Virus record (IMG/VR): IMGVR_UViG_3300015371_000043
Location: 1 to 56,579 of that record
Length of the DNA stretch: 56,579 bases
Source of the DNA: a virus
Direction: 5' to 3' (one strand)
Shown here: one piece after another, positions 37,499 to 47,300 of the stretch
Layout of the letters: each line of letters begins with the position of its first letter
Numbering within the stretch: position 1 is the first letter of the stretch
Program-made: the position numbers and the translations under genes
The notes under the pieces: model-generated
Database searches by the model: none
The model's input: only the letters and a program-made list of their open reading frames with translations
What the model was told of the DNA's origin: nothing

Positions 37499-38218
37499 AT
37501 GCTGATCCCTGTGGCTGTCGTTTCTTCTGGGACTGCGGAGCCTTCTGTTGTCGCCCCGGCAGTCAGCGGCTATGACCTGTGGCTTGACGCGAGCGACCCA
37601 GCGACGGTGACGCTCGACGGGAGCGGGCTGCTCGCGTCAACATGGGCGGACAAGAGCGGCAACTCGTACACCGCGACCGCGACCGGGAGCATCCCGTACG
37701 TGAGGACAAGGCTGAACTCGCGGCAGATGATGATGATGATGGGGGCGCAGCATTTCACGGCGGCGGGGGCGCAATGGGCGGCCGACGCGACCTCATCCGC
37801 GTTTTTTGTCGGGAACATGTGGGCGCTTACGAACTACCGGACATTGCTGCACGGTTCAGCGGCCACCACATTCCAATGGGTGTTTGCGACCTCGGTCTTG
37901 GAGCTGTATCTGTCGGGCGTTTCGGGTATCGCCTCTAAGAGCAACGGCGGCATTACAGAGGCGGTTCCGTTCATCGCGGGCGTACGCGTGAGCGCGGCAA
38001 CCACGCAGTATCTGAAGACGCGCGGGGCGTCGGTGACGCAGGAGACGGACGGGGCGGCGTCCACCAATGCTTCGCCCGATCTTCTGATCGGCAAGAGCGT
38101 TGGTTCCCCGTTCTATTTCCAGGGTCTAATCGGTGAGGTCATCACGTACCCGACCACGCTGTCAGACGCAGACACGCTATCGGTGATCTCCGGCCTGTCG
38201 ACCAAGTGGGATATCTGA
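37499..38218 (+). CDS. LamG/concanavalin-like surface domain protein
   Basis: The sequence follows a LamG-type jelly roll: YDLWLDASDPATVTLDGSGL, STWADKSGNSYTA, a middle beta-rich part and a closing FQGLIGEVITYPTTLSDAD. Such domains bind carbohydrates and are common in phage tail fibres and virion decorations. A run of five Met near residue 78 is odd. No Shine-Dalgarno site is evident; a TAACCT lies 10 bases upstream. Confidence 0.72.
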   Translation: MLIPVAVVSSGTAEPSVVAPAVSGYDLWLDASDPATVTLDGSGLLASTWADKSGNSYTATATGSIPYVRTRLNSRQMMMMMGAQHFTAAGAQWAADATSSAFFVGNMWALTNYRTLLHGSAATTFQWVFATSVLELYLSGVSGIASKSNGGITEAVPFIAGVRVSAATTQYLKTRGASVTQETDGAASTNASPDLLIGKSVGSPFYFQGLIGEVITYPTTLSDADTLSVISGLSTKWDI

Positions 38219-38220
38219 GC

Positions 38221-38442
38221 ATGAGAGTTTATTTGGCGAACAGGTCGCCCCGTGTCAGCGGTCGCCAGTTTTTCTTGAAACGCCAAACATCAGTTTTGTC
38301 ACGACGTCCGCCTGTGATCGTCCGCTGCCGCTTCATGCCAAAGCGTTCACGTCCACGTGTCGCTCGTTCTTGTGCAGCCGCGGTTAAGCGCAAGACCAAA
38401 CCGCGACCAACAGACCATCCTGTAGATAGGCGGGCCGTCTAG
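38221..38442 (+). CDS. Small Arg/Pro-rich protein, relative of the repeat protein
   Basis: The 73-aa product is very basic (RRPPVIVRCRFMPKRSRPRV) and matches the Arg...P-P-x-V-V pattern of the 1,097-residue protein that follows. Its stop shares a base with that gene's GTG. It may be one or two copies of the same repeat made as a separate protein. Confidence 0.65.
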   Translation: MRVYLANRSPRVSGRQFFLKRQTSVLSRRPPVIVRCRFMPKRSRPRVARSCAAAVKRKTKPRPTDHPVDRRAV

Positions 38443-41400
38443 TGGCCCGCTTCATGCGCACCGACCTCGGGACAGGGCATTCCAACCTCGCTCCGCCCGC
38501 GGTTGTCGGCGAAGGCATCGTTTTCCCGCCGATCCAGGGCTACCTGTTTCCTGTCGCAGAAGTTCGGCAGGAGATCCTGCGGCGCAAAGCCATATCGCGG
38601 CTGCGGCCACCGGCGGTTGTTGCGCAACCGACACCGTTTGTTGCCGCGCCAGTGCGTACCTATGGCGCTGACGAGCAGGACCAGACACAGCACCGGTCAC
38701 GACAACGGGCCACCACCTGGTTGCTCAGACCGCCGGTTGTCATTGACCTACGTCCACAGACCGTCTACCTAAACGTCAATCTCGCCTATTCGCGTAGGGG
38801 TCAGCCGAAATCGTTGCTGCGGCCGCCTACCGACACTGTCGGGCTGGAGGACCAGGGTCGCGTCAAAGTTGCACTGACGCCTTCACCGCGACAAGCGCGC
38901 GCGCCACATTCGCGACTGCGGCCACCGGTTGTCATTGACCTGACGCCGCAGACGAAATATCTGTCGGTCAATCTCGCTTATCAGAGACGTGGAACACCAA
39001 AATCGCGTCTTGGTGCACCGACTGTTGTAGATACCAGAGTTTATTACGGGCCGACAGTAACGCTTGCGTATTCACTGCGAGGAAAACCAAAGTCTGTTCT
39101 TCGCCCGCCTGTTGTTATCGACCTGACACCGCAGGTGTATTACCTGGTTGTTGGTCTCGCTTACTCGCGACGCGGACAGCCAAAACCAAAACTACGGCCG
39201 CCAACTGTCGTTGCCGTCGGCGACATCTTCTATGGCCCAGTCGTTCGTTTGGCAAAGCCAATTCCGAGACGATTTGTCAAATCTACTTTGCGCACTCCCG
39301 CGGTTGTCGCGCAAACGGTCAGCGCACTCGGCGGCATCGGGATCTCGCTGGCACCTTCTCGCAAGCCGACGGCCAAGTCGGTTCTTCGCGCCCCGGTCGT
39401 TGTTACCCAGACAACCGCTGCCGTCTATTACGGACCGACGACCGTTCTTGCGGCTGCCGTCAGGACTGTCGCGAAGTCGAGACTATTCGCACCCGCCGTA
39501 GTTGGCGAAGGAATCGTTTTCTCGCCGATCCAGGGTTCGCTGACGCCGCTCAGCTACGCAACTTTGCCCCGGGCTAAATCGGTTCTGCGTCCACCGACAA
39601 CTGTCGTCGTCGCCGTCGTCTATTACGGCCCGGCCGTCACTTTCGCCTACCAGTCGCGTGGCCGCACCAGATCGCTGCTGTTCCAACCTGTCATTCCGCC
39701 GGTTGCACGGCCTGTACAGGTAACGCTTGCCAGGATCAGGCCGCGGCCTGTGTTGTCGGCATTGCAGCCGCCGACGGTTATCGATAACAGCCCGCAAGTC
39801 GTCTATCTGGCGGTCACGCTTGCGTACTCGCGCAGGGGCGTCCCGAAATCGCGACTGCAGCCGCCGACGGTCGTTGATACCAGGGTCTATTTCGGGCCGT
39901 CGGTCACGCTTGCCTATTCACGGCGAGGTGTTCCGAAGTCGGTGCTCCACGCACCAACGGTCATCGACCTACGGCCGCAGGTTTATTACCTCACCGTCAT
40001 GCTCGCGCCTTCCAGGCGAGGGCAGCCGAAGTCGCGGCTTATTCCGCCAACGGTCATTGACGTCCGTGTTTACAGCGGCCCCGCAGTCACGCTTGCTTAC
40101 AGCCGTCGCGGTCAGCCGAAGCCGAGACTTGCTCCGCCTACGGTCATCGATCTCAGGCCGCAGGTCTTCTATCTATCAATCAACCTCGCGTACTCGCTAC
40201 GCGGACGTCCAAAGCCCCGGCTGTTTGCGCCAGCGGTAATCAGTCGCGTTGCTTTCTTTGGGCCAAAAGTAATCCTCACGTATTCCCGGCGCGGTAGAGC
40301 ACGCGCCGGGCTTGCCGCCCCGATGGTGGTGTTCATTCCGGAACCGGTTCTGTATCCGGTTGCGGTCACGCTTGCCTACCAATCCAGAGGCAAGCCGAAA
40401 TCGTTCCTGCGTAGACCGCAGGTTGTTGGTGCCGTTGTCTATTACGGCCCGGCCGTTGCGCTTGCGTACTCCAGGCGGGGGCGCCCGCTCTCGGTGCTGC
40501 GCAAGCCGGTGGTCATTGACCTTCGACCGCAAACCTATTACCTCGCTGTCCAACTTGCCTATTCCAGGCGCGGCCGCCCGCTGTCTGAACTCAAGCCGCC
40601 GACGGTCATTGAGGTTCGTGTTTACAGCGGCCCTGCCGTAACTCTCGCGTACAGCCGTCGCGGTACACCGAAGCAGGAGCTGCGTCCGCCGACGGTCATT
40701 GAGGTTCGTGCTTACAGCGGCCCCGCCGTAACTCTCGCGTACAGCAGTCGCGGAACTCCGAAGTCAGAGCTACGGTCGCCAACGGTTATCGACCTACGGC
40801 CGCAGGTCTATTACCTGAGCGTCACGCTGGTCAGGATCGCGCCGCCGCCGACGATGTCGCGGCTGTCGCCTTCGACAGTCACGGAGGCATTGCCGAGAGC
40901 AGAACGCGATCTTCGTATCTATCTCGCATATTCCCGGCGCGGGGTTGCCAAATCTCGTCTCAAGCCGCCGACAGTTATCGACAACCGGCCGCAGGTCAAG
41001 TACCTACGGGTCGAGCTTGCGTATTCCAGACGCGGTGTCACGAAGCCGTTCCTGCTGCCGCCTGTTCTTGAATCGGAACGGTTCTTCGGTCCGAAGATCA
41101 CGCTTGTCCGTCGGCCCACGCCGAAGACGACGTTCCTGGTCAACCCGCCCGCCAGAGTCAAGGCAGCGTTCTATGCGCGGCCGGTTCAGGTTTTCCTTGC
41201 CCGTAACAAGCCTCAGCCGACCGCTAAGAAGCTACGGCCGCCGACCGTTGTCTTCCCGTTCTTCGCCCGCGCGATTGAGATCACGCTCGCGCCGCAGGCG
41301 CGTGGGAAGACACGCAGCCAGCTTCTCCCGCCAGCGGTAGCCCGCTTCTTCGTTGCCGCACCGCTTCGTGTCTTCCTGACACCGTCGCAGACACGCAAGG

Positions 41401-41735
41401 CGAAGTACGGTCTTGCCGCTCCTGCGATCATCGGCGCTCCGGTCGCCTTCTACGGGCCGACCGTCAATCTGACCAGGATCGTTCCGCCGCCTGTCGGCTA
41501 TGGACTGGCCCCGCCAGCAGTCGTCAGCACTTTCGTTCCGCCAGCGGGAGATGTGTGTGGATTCGATATCGCAGGCTCATTCGTCTGCGAAACCGTGGAA
41601 ACCATCGTCGATGTCTGTGAAACAGTCACGCCTGGCACTGACCTCGTATCCGGAATGTCCGCCAATGAAAGTACGATCGAAGGCGGCGATGGCCCTGCGG
41701 GGAGCGTGTCAGGCAGCGATCAGGAGAGTGTCTAG
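38442..41735 (+). CDS. Giant basic repeat protein (1,097 aa, LAYSRRG-PPTVV repeats)
   Basis: About 32 imperfect repeats of roughly 33 residues make up nearly the whole protein. The unit is a strand ending LAYSRRGxPKS, a link LRPPTVV or PPVVI, then a turn such as DLRPQVYYL or VYYGPAVT. It is strongly basic, with no signal peptide and no catalytic motif. The last 70 residues differ: acidic, with Cys residues (VCGFDIAGSFVCETVETIVD). It lies between an adhesin-like gene and the head-tail adaptor, so a virion fibre, an internal DNA-binding protein or a tail extension are all possible. Confidence 0.85.
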   Translation: MARFMRTDLGTGHSNLAPPAVVGEGIVFPPIQGYLFPVAEVRQEILRRKAISRLRPPAVVAQPTPFVAAPVRTYGADEQDQTQHRSRQRATTWLLRPPVVIDLRPQTVYLNVNLAYSRRGQPKSLLRPPTDTVGLEDQGRVKVALTPSPRQARAPHSRLRPPVVIDLTPQTKYLSVNLAYQRRGTPKSRLGAPTVVDTRVYYGPTVTLAYSLRGKPKSVLRPPVVIDLTPQVYYLVVGLAYSRRGQPKPKLRPPTVVAVGDIFYGPVVRLAKPIPRRFVKSTLRTPAVVAQTVSALGGIGISLAPSRKPTAKSVLRAPVVVTQTTAAVYYGPTTVLAAAVRTVAKSRLFAPAVVGEGIVFSPIQGSLTPLSYATLPRAKSVLRPPTTVVVAVVYYGPAVTFAYQSRGRTRSLLFQPVIPPVARPVQVTLARIRPRPVLSALQPPTVIDNSPQVVYLAVTLAYSRRGVPKSRLQPPTVVDTRVYFGPSVTLAYSRRGVPKSVLHAPTVIDLRPQVYYLTVMLAPSRRGQPKSRLIPPTVIDVRVYSGPAVTLAYSRRGQPKPRLAPPTVIDLRPQVFYLSINLAYSLRGRPKPRLFAPAVISRVAFFGPKVILTYSRRGRARAGLAAPMVVFIPEPVLYPVAVTLAYQSRGKPKSFLRRPQVVGAVVYYGPAVALAYSRRGRPLSVLRKPVVIDLRPQTYYLAVQLAYSRRGRPLSELKPPTVIEVRVYSGPAVTLAYSRRGTPKQELRPPTVIEVRAYSGPAVTLAYSSRGTPKSELRSPTVIDLRPQVYYLSVTLVRIAPPPTMSRLSPSTVTEALPRAERDLRIYLAYSRRGVAKSRLKPPTVIDNRPQVKYLRVELAYSRRGVTKPFLLPPVLESERFFGPKITLVRRPTPKTTFLVNPPARVKAAFYARPVQVFLARNKPQPTAKKLRPPTVVFPFFARAIEITLAPQARGKTRSQLLPPAVARFFVAAPLRVFLTPSQTRKAKYGLAAPAIIGAPVAFYGPTVNLTRIVPPPVGYGLAPPAVVSTFVPPAGDVCGFDIAGSFVCETVETIVDVCETVTPGTDLVSGMSANESTIEGGDGPAGSVSGSDQESV

Positions 41736-42883
41736 TGGCCGATTACCAGCTCGGAACACCAATTCTGATCAACGACACGTTCTATGTTGCCGGGACGCCG
41801 ACTGATCCGACGACCGTTACCTACACGATCTATGTGCCCGACGGATCAGTAACGACCTACATTTGGCCAGGCGCACCAGCGATCACGCATTCCGGTCCAG
41901 GTGTGTTTTCACTGGCGGTAGGAGCGCCAACGATTGCTGGCTCGTATCACTACGACGTTGACGCGACAGGTGCAGTTGTAGCGTCACGACAAGGTTCGTT
42001 CAGCATCCTCCCAGATGCACAACGCGCTGACGTTGCCTGGGCGGTTAGTGGGCCGTGTAGCTCTTGGACGTCATCACAAGACGTGTGGAATTGCTGCGGC
42101 CAACCGACGGTAGAGATCGATGGTGTCACCTGCAACGTCGATTTCACCGCCGAGGCGCTGATGGCATCAGAGATTCTGTTCGAGCTTTCGGGTCGCCTCT
42201 ACTCGGGACGCTGTGAGAAGACAGTGCGTCCATGTCGCACCAATTGCGGCTGCGGTATCCAGGTGCTTTCGAGAGGACATGTCATTGCACCGTGGACGTG
42301 GATGGGTGATTCGTGGGGCTGTGACGATGATCCTTGCGGATGCGCACCACTCTCACGAGTGTTGCTCTCGGGGTACCCCGTGCGAGAAGTGATCGAGGTC
42401 AAGATCGATGGTGATGTCGTTGACCCTGACACTTATCGCTTGGACAATTTCCGCTGGTTGACACGCGTCCGGAATCCCGCCGACCCAGGTACAGCCTTGA
42501 GTTGGCCGTCATGTCAGCTCATGGATTTGCCGGATACCGAAGACAGCACGTTCTCTGTGACCTATGCCTACGGTCAGGATGCGCCACTGATTGGTCAGCA
42601 GGCCGCCTCCGCGCTCGCATGCCAGCTTTATCAGGCATGCGCTGGCGGAGTTGGTGAATGCCAGATCCCCGCGAACGCGGTGCGCGTGACCCGCCAGGGT
42701 GTGACGATCGATAAAAACGCGACGGTCGCTTGGTTTTATGGCAAGAACGGAACGAGTGGCTGGGCAACAGGAATCCCATCCGTTGATGCCTTTCTCAATT
42801 CATTCACCACAGGCGGGATGCGTCAGCGTCCGCGCACGTGGTCTCCCGATGCCTGGCGCTATGCGAAGGCGGTAGGGGGCTAA
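41735..42883 (+). CDS. Head-tail adaptor-like protein with N-terminal beta domain
   Basis: The N-terminal 90 residues are an Ig-like domain (PTTVTYTIYVPDGSVTTYIW). After that, FTAEALMASEILFELSGRLYSG, Cys-rich turns, VIAPWTWMG, VREVIEVKIDGDVVDPDTYRL and LACQLYQACAG fit the gp6/gp15-type connector of actinophages. The many Cys (CGCG, CCGQ, CDDDPCGC) are unusual. It starts with GTG in the preceding stop. Confidence 0.68.
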   Translation: MADYQLGTPILINDTFYVAGTPTDPTTVTYTIYVPDGSVTTYIWPGAPAITHSGPGVFSLAVGAPTIAGSYHYDVDATGAVVASRQGSFSILPDAQRADVAWAVSGPCSSWTSSQDVWNCCGQPTVEIDGVTCNVDFTAEALMASEILFELSGRLYSGRCEKTVRPCRTNCGCGIQVLSRGHVIAPWTWMGDSWGCDDDPCGCAPLSRVLLSGYPVREVIEVKIDGDVVDPDTYRLDNFRWLTRVRNPADPGTALSWPSCQLMDLPDTEDSTFSVTYAYGQDAPLIGQQAASALACQLYQACAGGVGECQIPANAVRVTRQGVTIDKNATVAWFYGKNGTSGWATGIPSVDAFLNSFTTGGMRQRPRTWSPDAWRYAKAVGG

Positions 42884-42886
42884 CAA

Positions 42887-43207
42887 GTGGGCAAGATCAA
42901 TTTTAGAGAGGCCAATATTAGCCTTCTCTCAAAGAGAGGATTCGTATACGAACATCTCGATGACCTAGGGCAGCAAGCTGTCGAGAATGCGCAGACTAAC
43001 GTTGAAGTTATTCTTGGCGACCGCCTACCTGGAGGAGTTATTGAAGGCATCCTCAACTCCATCGATTACGAGATCATCCAAAGGGGATTTATTCTTGAAT
43101 TGAGAGTAGGGATCATTGATACAGGTAAGGCCACTAGATTTCTCGCCAGAAAAGAGGACAAAGAAGGTTCTGTCATTTTCGCGGCTATCGCCGAGGCGCT
43201 TGACTAG
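42887..43207 (+). CDS. Head-tail joining / neck-type protein (106 aa)
   Basis: Short protein after the adaptor in standard order. It has a helical first half with an amphipathic LGQQAVENAQTNVEVILGD and a beta C-terminal half (FILELRVGIIDTGKATRFLA), the layout of HK97 gp10-like neck proteins. Unusually AT-rich for this genome (GAGAGGATTC..., AATTTTAG), which may indicate separate origin. Confidence 0.6.
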   Translation: MGKINFREANISLLSKRGFVYEHLDDLGQQAVENAQTNVEVILGDRLPGGVIEGILNSIDYEIIQRGFILELRVGIIDTGKATRFLARKEDKEGSVIFAAIAEALD

Positions 43208-43738
43208 ATGTCTGGCGTGGGTCCTATTGACCTTCATGACCTGTCAACACAATTTCTGGATGCTTGCATCCAGGCTCTGGACACAATCCCAACATATGAC
43301 TCTTCTCTTGGGGGCGCCCCCGCGCGTGCATTCGTTGCTCCAGGGCCACCAGCATTCGACTGTTGCGATCAACTGACTGTTCATGTGGCGTCTTTGACAG
43401 AGGGTGACTCTGCTCCAGAATTCCCCAAAGCAAGTATCGCGCGGATCAATTATGTGCAGCTTGCTGCAATCTCGACTAGATGTGTACCGATGTTGGATCA
43501 GAACGGCAACCCACCACCAGTGTCAGAAATGGAGGCATCTGCAGAACAAATCAACGCAGACAAGTGGGCATTGTGGAATCACATCTACAACCTCATCCGT
43601 GATGAGAGGCTCTTCAGCCTTTGCTGCGATGTGATCTGGGGTCCACTTTCTGCCCTGCAACCACAAGGTGGATGCGGTGGCAGTCGACTCTTGATCACCG
43701 TATGTTTTGACGGTTATGAAGAGGTGCCGGGCACCTAA
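43208..43738 (+). CDS. Tail terminator-like protein (176 aa)
   Basis: It abuts the previous stop at ATG 43208. It begins DLHDLSTQFLDACIQALDTIP, with a Cys pair (FDCCDQLTVHV) and a later ADKWALWNHIYNLIRDERLF. Position between neck and tail chaperone, and a beta-rich core, fit the tail terminator that caps the tail tube. Confidence 0.6.
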   Translation: MSGVGPIDLHDLSTQFLDACIQALDTIPTYDSSLGGAPARAFVAPGPPAFDCCDQLTVHVASLTEGDSAPEFPKASIARINYVQLAAISTRCVPMLDQNGNPPPVSEMEASAEQINADKWALWNHIYNLIRDERLFSLCCDVIWGPLSALQPQGGCGGSRLLITVCFDGYEEVPGT

Positions 43739-43767
43739 CCCTAAGCTCTCAGGGAGGGCACAACTAA

Positions 43768-44127
43768 ATGAAGAGATTTACAGTAGAGCAAGATCGCGAG
43801 TTTGAAGTCGCGGGTGAGGTCTTCACTTGGGTCTATCCGTATTGGGAGGATATCGCAGAGGTCTTCGATAGGGACAACGCTGATGAGAATGCAGAAATTG
43901 ATTTCAGTGTGAAGACGACGATCACTGACTTCATCGATCGCATTCAGCTATTCATCGAGCCAGACCAGCGCGAGCGGTGGGTGCAGCTCACCAAGCGCCG
44001 CAAGAACCCCATTCCTCACTCCCAGTATTCGCAGCTCTATCAGTGGTTGCTGGAGGTCACCTCTGCAACCCCTATCGAACTATCACAGCCCTCGGAGGAT
44101 GGGCAGCAGCAAATCGTGGCTACGTAA
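43768..44127 (+). CDS. Tail assembly chaperone, G-like (first frame)
   Basis: The 119-aa protein starts after AGGGAGG. Sequence RFTVEQDREFEVAGEVFTWVYPYWEDIAEVFD, then a helical half, is typical of the first chaperone before the tape measure. A second open frame overlaps its 3' end in the -1 frame (to 44384), as in the conserved programmed frameshift of siphophage tail chaperones. Confidence 0.8.
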   Translation: MKRFTVEQDREFEVAGEVFTWVYPYWEDIAEVFDRDNADENAEIDFSVKTTITDFIDRIQLFIEPDQRERWVQLTKRRKNPIPHSQYSQLYQWLLEVTSATPIELSQPSEDGQQQIVAT

Positions 44128-44384
44128 GCGGGCGTCTCACGCTAGCCGGACATGATCCCGCCAGCGTGAGATTCAAAGTTGTTCTTGATGTTGCAAGAGT
44201 GTTGATCATTGAGATCTATCGGGAATATGGGATGAAATTCCAAGAAGCCATAGAAGAGCTTGAGTCAAAGCTTGTGGATCCCACCGATCCACAGCCCAAG
44301 CCGAGGGCGCCCGATAACGAGGCATCAATGGCTGTGCTCCAGGCCATGATGGGCGGCTCAGACTTTGGAGGACCTAAAGGCTGA
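43977..44384 (+). CDS. Tail assembly chaperone, T-like -1 frame extension
   Basis: The open frame is -1 relative to the gene at 43768 and ends just where the tape measure starts. Only the part after about 44100 (RLTLAGHDPASVRFKVVLDV...) is probably used, joined by frameshift. I find no canonical slippery heptamer; CCCC at 44007-44010 in the overlap is the only run and is weak. The tail (DPTDPQPKPRAPDNEASM) fits a G-T fusion C-terminus. Confidence 0.65.
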   Translation: MGAAHQAPQEPHSSLPVFAALSVVAGGHLCNPYRTITALGGWAAANRGYVSGRLTLAGHDPASVRFKVVLDVARVLIIEIYREYGMKFQEAIEELESKLVDPTDPQPKPRAPDNEASMAVLQAMMGGSDFGGPKG

Positions 44385-47300
44385 TGTCTGAGTTTATTGG
44401 CGAATCCACAGTCATCGTCAAGGCGGATACACGCGCATTTCTCTTTCAGGTAAAGAGGGCGATTGCTGAGGCTGAGAAGCTAGAGGCTGTTGTTCCGGTT
44501 CGTGCTTCGACGGCTGGATTCCGCGCCGATCTGATTGAAAAGGTCAAGCGCTCGCAGAAGGGCGTTGTTGTCAACGTCCTCGTGAAGCCGGACATGACCG
44601 GTTTCCGCACTCGACTTATCGAGGCGGTCAAGGCATCGTCGAAGGGTGTTGTTGCGACGGTTGGAGTAGTCCCGAGTGGCGTCGCGACTGGTGCCGCAGC
44701 GAGAGCTGCCGCTGCTCAACCAGTCACGCCGCCTCCAACTGCCGCTAGACCAGCAGCCTCAGTCGCAGGAAACGCGCTTGCTGATCAGCGCACGGCTGCA
44801 GCCATCACCGCAATCAACAAGGCCACGGAAGCCGGTATCGACGCGCGGAGGCGGATCAGTGGCGCGCTTTCCGTCGAGGAAAAGCGATCAGCGAAACTGG
44901 CACGAGAGCTGACAGCACTCCGGACAGCGCAGGAGGCCCTGAGAAGGGCGATCATCTCCACCGATGAGGCCCTGATTCAGCAGGCAAGGGACCTGGTAGC
45001 AACTGCTGATGCCGCTGTAGCTAACACGCGTGCTCAGCAGGAACGGGCCGCGCTTCGCACGCCTGAAGGACGAGCCGCAGCCCTCGAAAAGCAGGCGGCT
45101 GAGGAACTGGCGATCCGCAAAAAGTTAGAGCAAGAAATCACCAAGGCCCACGGCGAGGCCCTGCGGGAAAACGCTCGTCTGGATAAGGCAGCTCAGGCGG
45201 AGCTGGGTCGTGCTCAGACCGCAGCCATCGCGGAAAACAAGCGGCGTGATGCACAGGCAAGACAAGCCAGACAAGACCAGCTTGGGCCACTACAGACGGC
45301 CGCAATTGCCGAGAACAAGCAGCGCGATCTCATCGCACGGCAGCTTGCCCTGTCGGTCAACAAACAGGCCGAAGCCGAGGCGAAGCTTGCCAATATCGCA
45401 AGAGGCGGGATTGCGATCGAGGAGCGATCCGCTGAAATTCGGAATGCGCAGGCTGCTGGTCTAGCTGGCGTTACAAGTGCAGAGAAGGCATTGGCCACTG
45501 CCAGATCGCTCGGGGTCCAGGTCCTTATTGAAACATCGGCAAAAGAGCTAGAGAGAGCAGTCGCTGCTAGGGCTAGTAGTGCAGCCACTCTGTCCGATAT
45601 TAGACAGTTGGCTGCTGCTGAGAAATTCCTTTCACAGTCTATTGCAACCAGTATCAAAGTTGAGCAACAGGTTATTGGCGCGAAAAATGAAGAAGATGCG
45701 GTCAATCGTCGCTTGCGACTGTCCAAGACCGCGCTTGCGCAGGTGAATGACGCAGAAGCAGCTGCATTACAGATTGTCAACAAGGAATTGCGCGAATCGA
45801 TCCTTTTGCGGGTCGCGGAGCGGAAAGCAATTACGTCTACTGCAGCCACGGAACTGGCGGGCAGCGCACGGCGCGTTGCCGCAAACAAGAGTGTCCGTGA
45901 ATCGGTTCTTGCGAACACCCTCTCGCTGCTGGGACTGCGCGGCTCCGCGTTGGCGGCCAACGCTGCATTCCTCGGAACATCAGCAGCCATCATTGCGCTT
46001 GCGAAGTCCGTCGGGCTTGCGTCGAAGCTTGCGTCGCAACTGAACGTATTCCAGGCGACCGCTGGTGCCACCGCCGATCAAATGGAGCGGGTCAGCGCCA
46101 CCGCAGAGCAACTCGGACGCGACATCACGCTACCTGGCGTTGGCGCGACCGATGCTGCGCAGGCATTGACGGAACTATCCAAGGCCGGTCTTTCTGTTCA
46201 AGATTCAATCGACGGTGCACGCGGTGTGTTGCAGCTTGCAACTGCCGCAGCAATCGATAACTCGCAAGCAACCGATCTAGTTGCCTCGGCGCTGAATGCA
46301 TTCGGACTTGCTGGAGATCAGGCGGTTAGGGTTGCTGACGATCTAGCGAATGCCGCTAATGATTCGCAGGGATCAATTGTTGACATCGGTATTGCCTTGC
46401 AACAGTCTTCTGCGGTGGCTCGGCAGGCGGGCCTCTCTTTGGAGCAGACGGTTTCGGCGCTTACGATTCTGGCGCGTGCTGGTCTGAGAAGCAGTGATGC
46501 TGGTACGTCGCTCCGCACGGCTCTTCTCCGTCTGATCAATCCTTCTAAGAGGGCACAGGAGCAAATCAACAAGCTCGGTCTGAGCGTCAGAACATCTACT
46601 GGCGCCATCAATCTTGGCGTTTTCGACGAATTCGCTCGCAAGACACGCAATTTCACAAAAGCACAGCGTGACCAGGCCCTCGCAATCATCTTCGGCCAGG
46701 ACGCGATTAGAGCTGCCGCAATTCTCTCCCGAACCGGCGCGCGTGGTCTTGACGCTCAGGTCGCCAGTATCGAGAAGCAAGGGACCGCCTCAAAGCTCGC
46801 CGCTGCACGTATGAAGGGTCTTACAGGTTCGGCGGAGAACCTCAAAAATCAACTAGCCGCCCTTGGCATTGAAGTAGGCCAGTTGGCAACTGGACCACTC
46901 GTGGTTCTCACCAACTCTCTGGCTGAGGCTGCTGGAGCATTCGCAGATGTTCTTGGTGTTGCTAGCAAAATCGGCGATATCAAGATCCCGAAGGTTGAGA
47001 TTGGTGGAACAGACTCCAACGAAATACTCAAGAAAGGTATTAAAACAGCGATTACGCTCGGCAGCGTGCCGCTGACTGCGGTAAAGACTGTCAATTTCCT
47101 TGAAAAGCTTTCTAAGTCTCTATCAGATGTAGATAAAGAAAGCAGTTCTGCTAGAGAGCGCGTAGGTGACTTCATCAAGGGCCTTGCGTCGACTCAGGCC
47201 CTATTTGGAGGTACGAGCAAGGAGGCGGACAAGCTTGTGCTTGGTGTCGTAAACACCGCCGCAGCGTTCGCGACGACAGCAGAGGGAATCGATACGGTCA

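Noticed and set aside
38442-41735. CRISPR-like or DNA-level tandem array in the repeat gene
   Set aside because: The repeats are protein-level: DNA copies vary at codon third positions and keep frame. There are no constant repeats with unique spacers.
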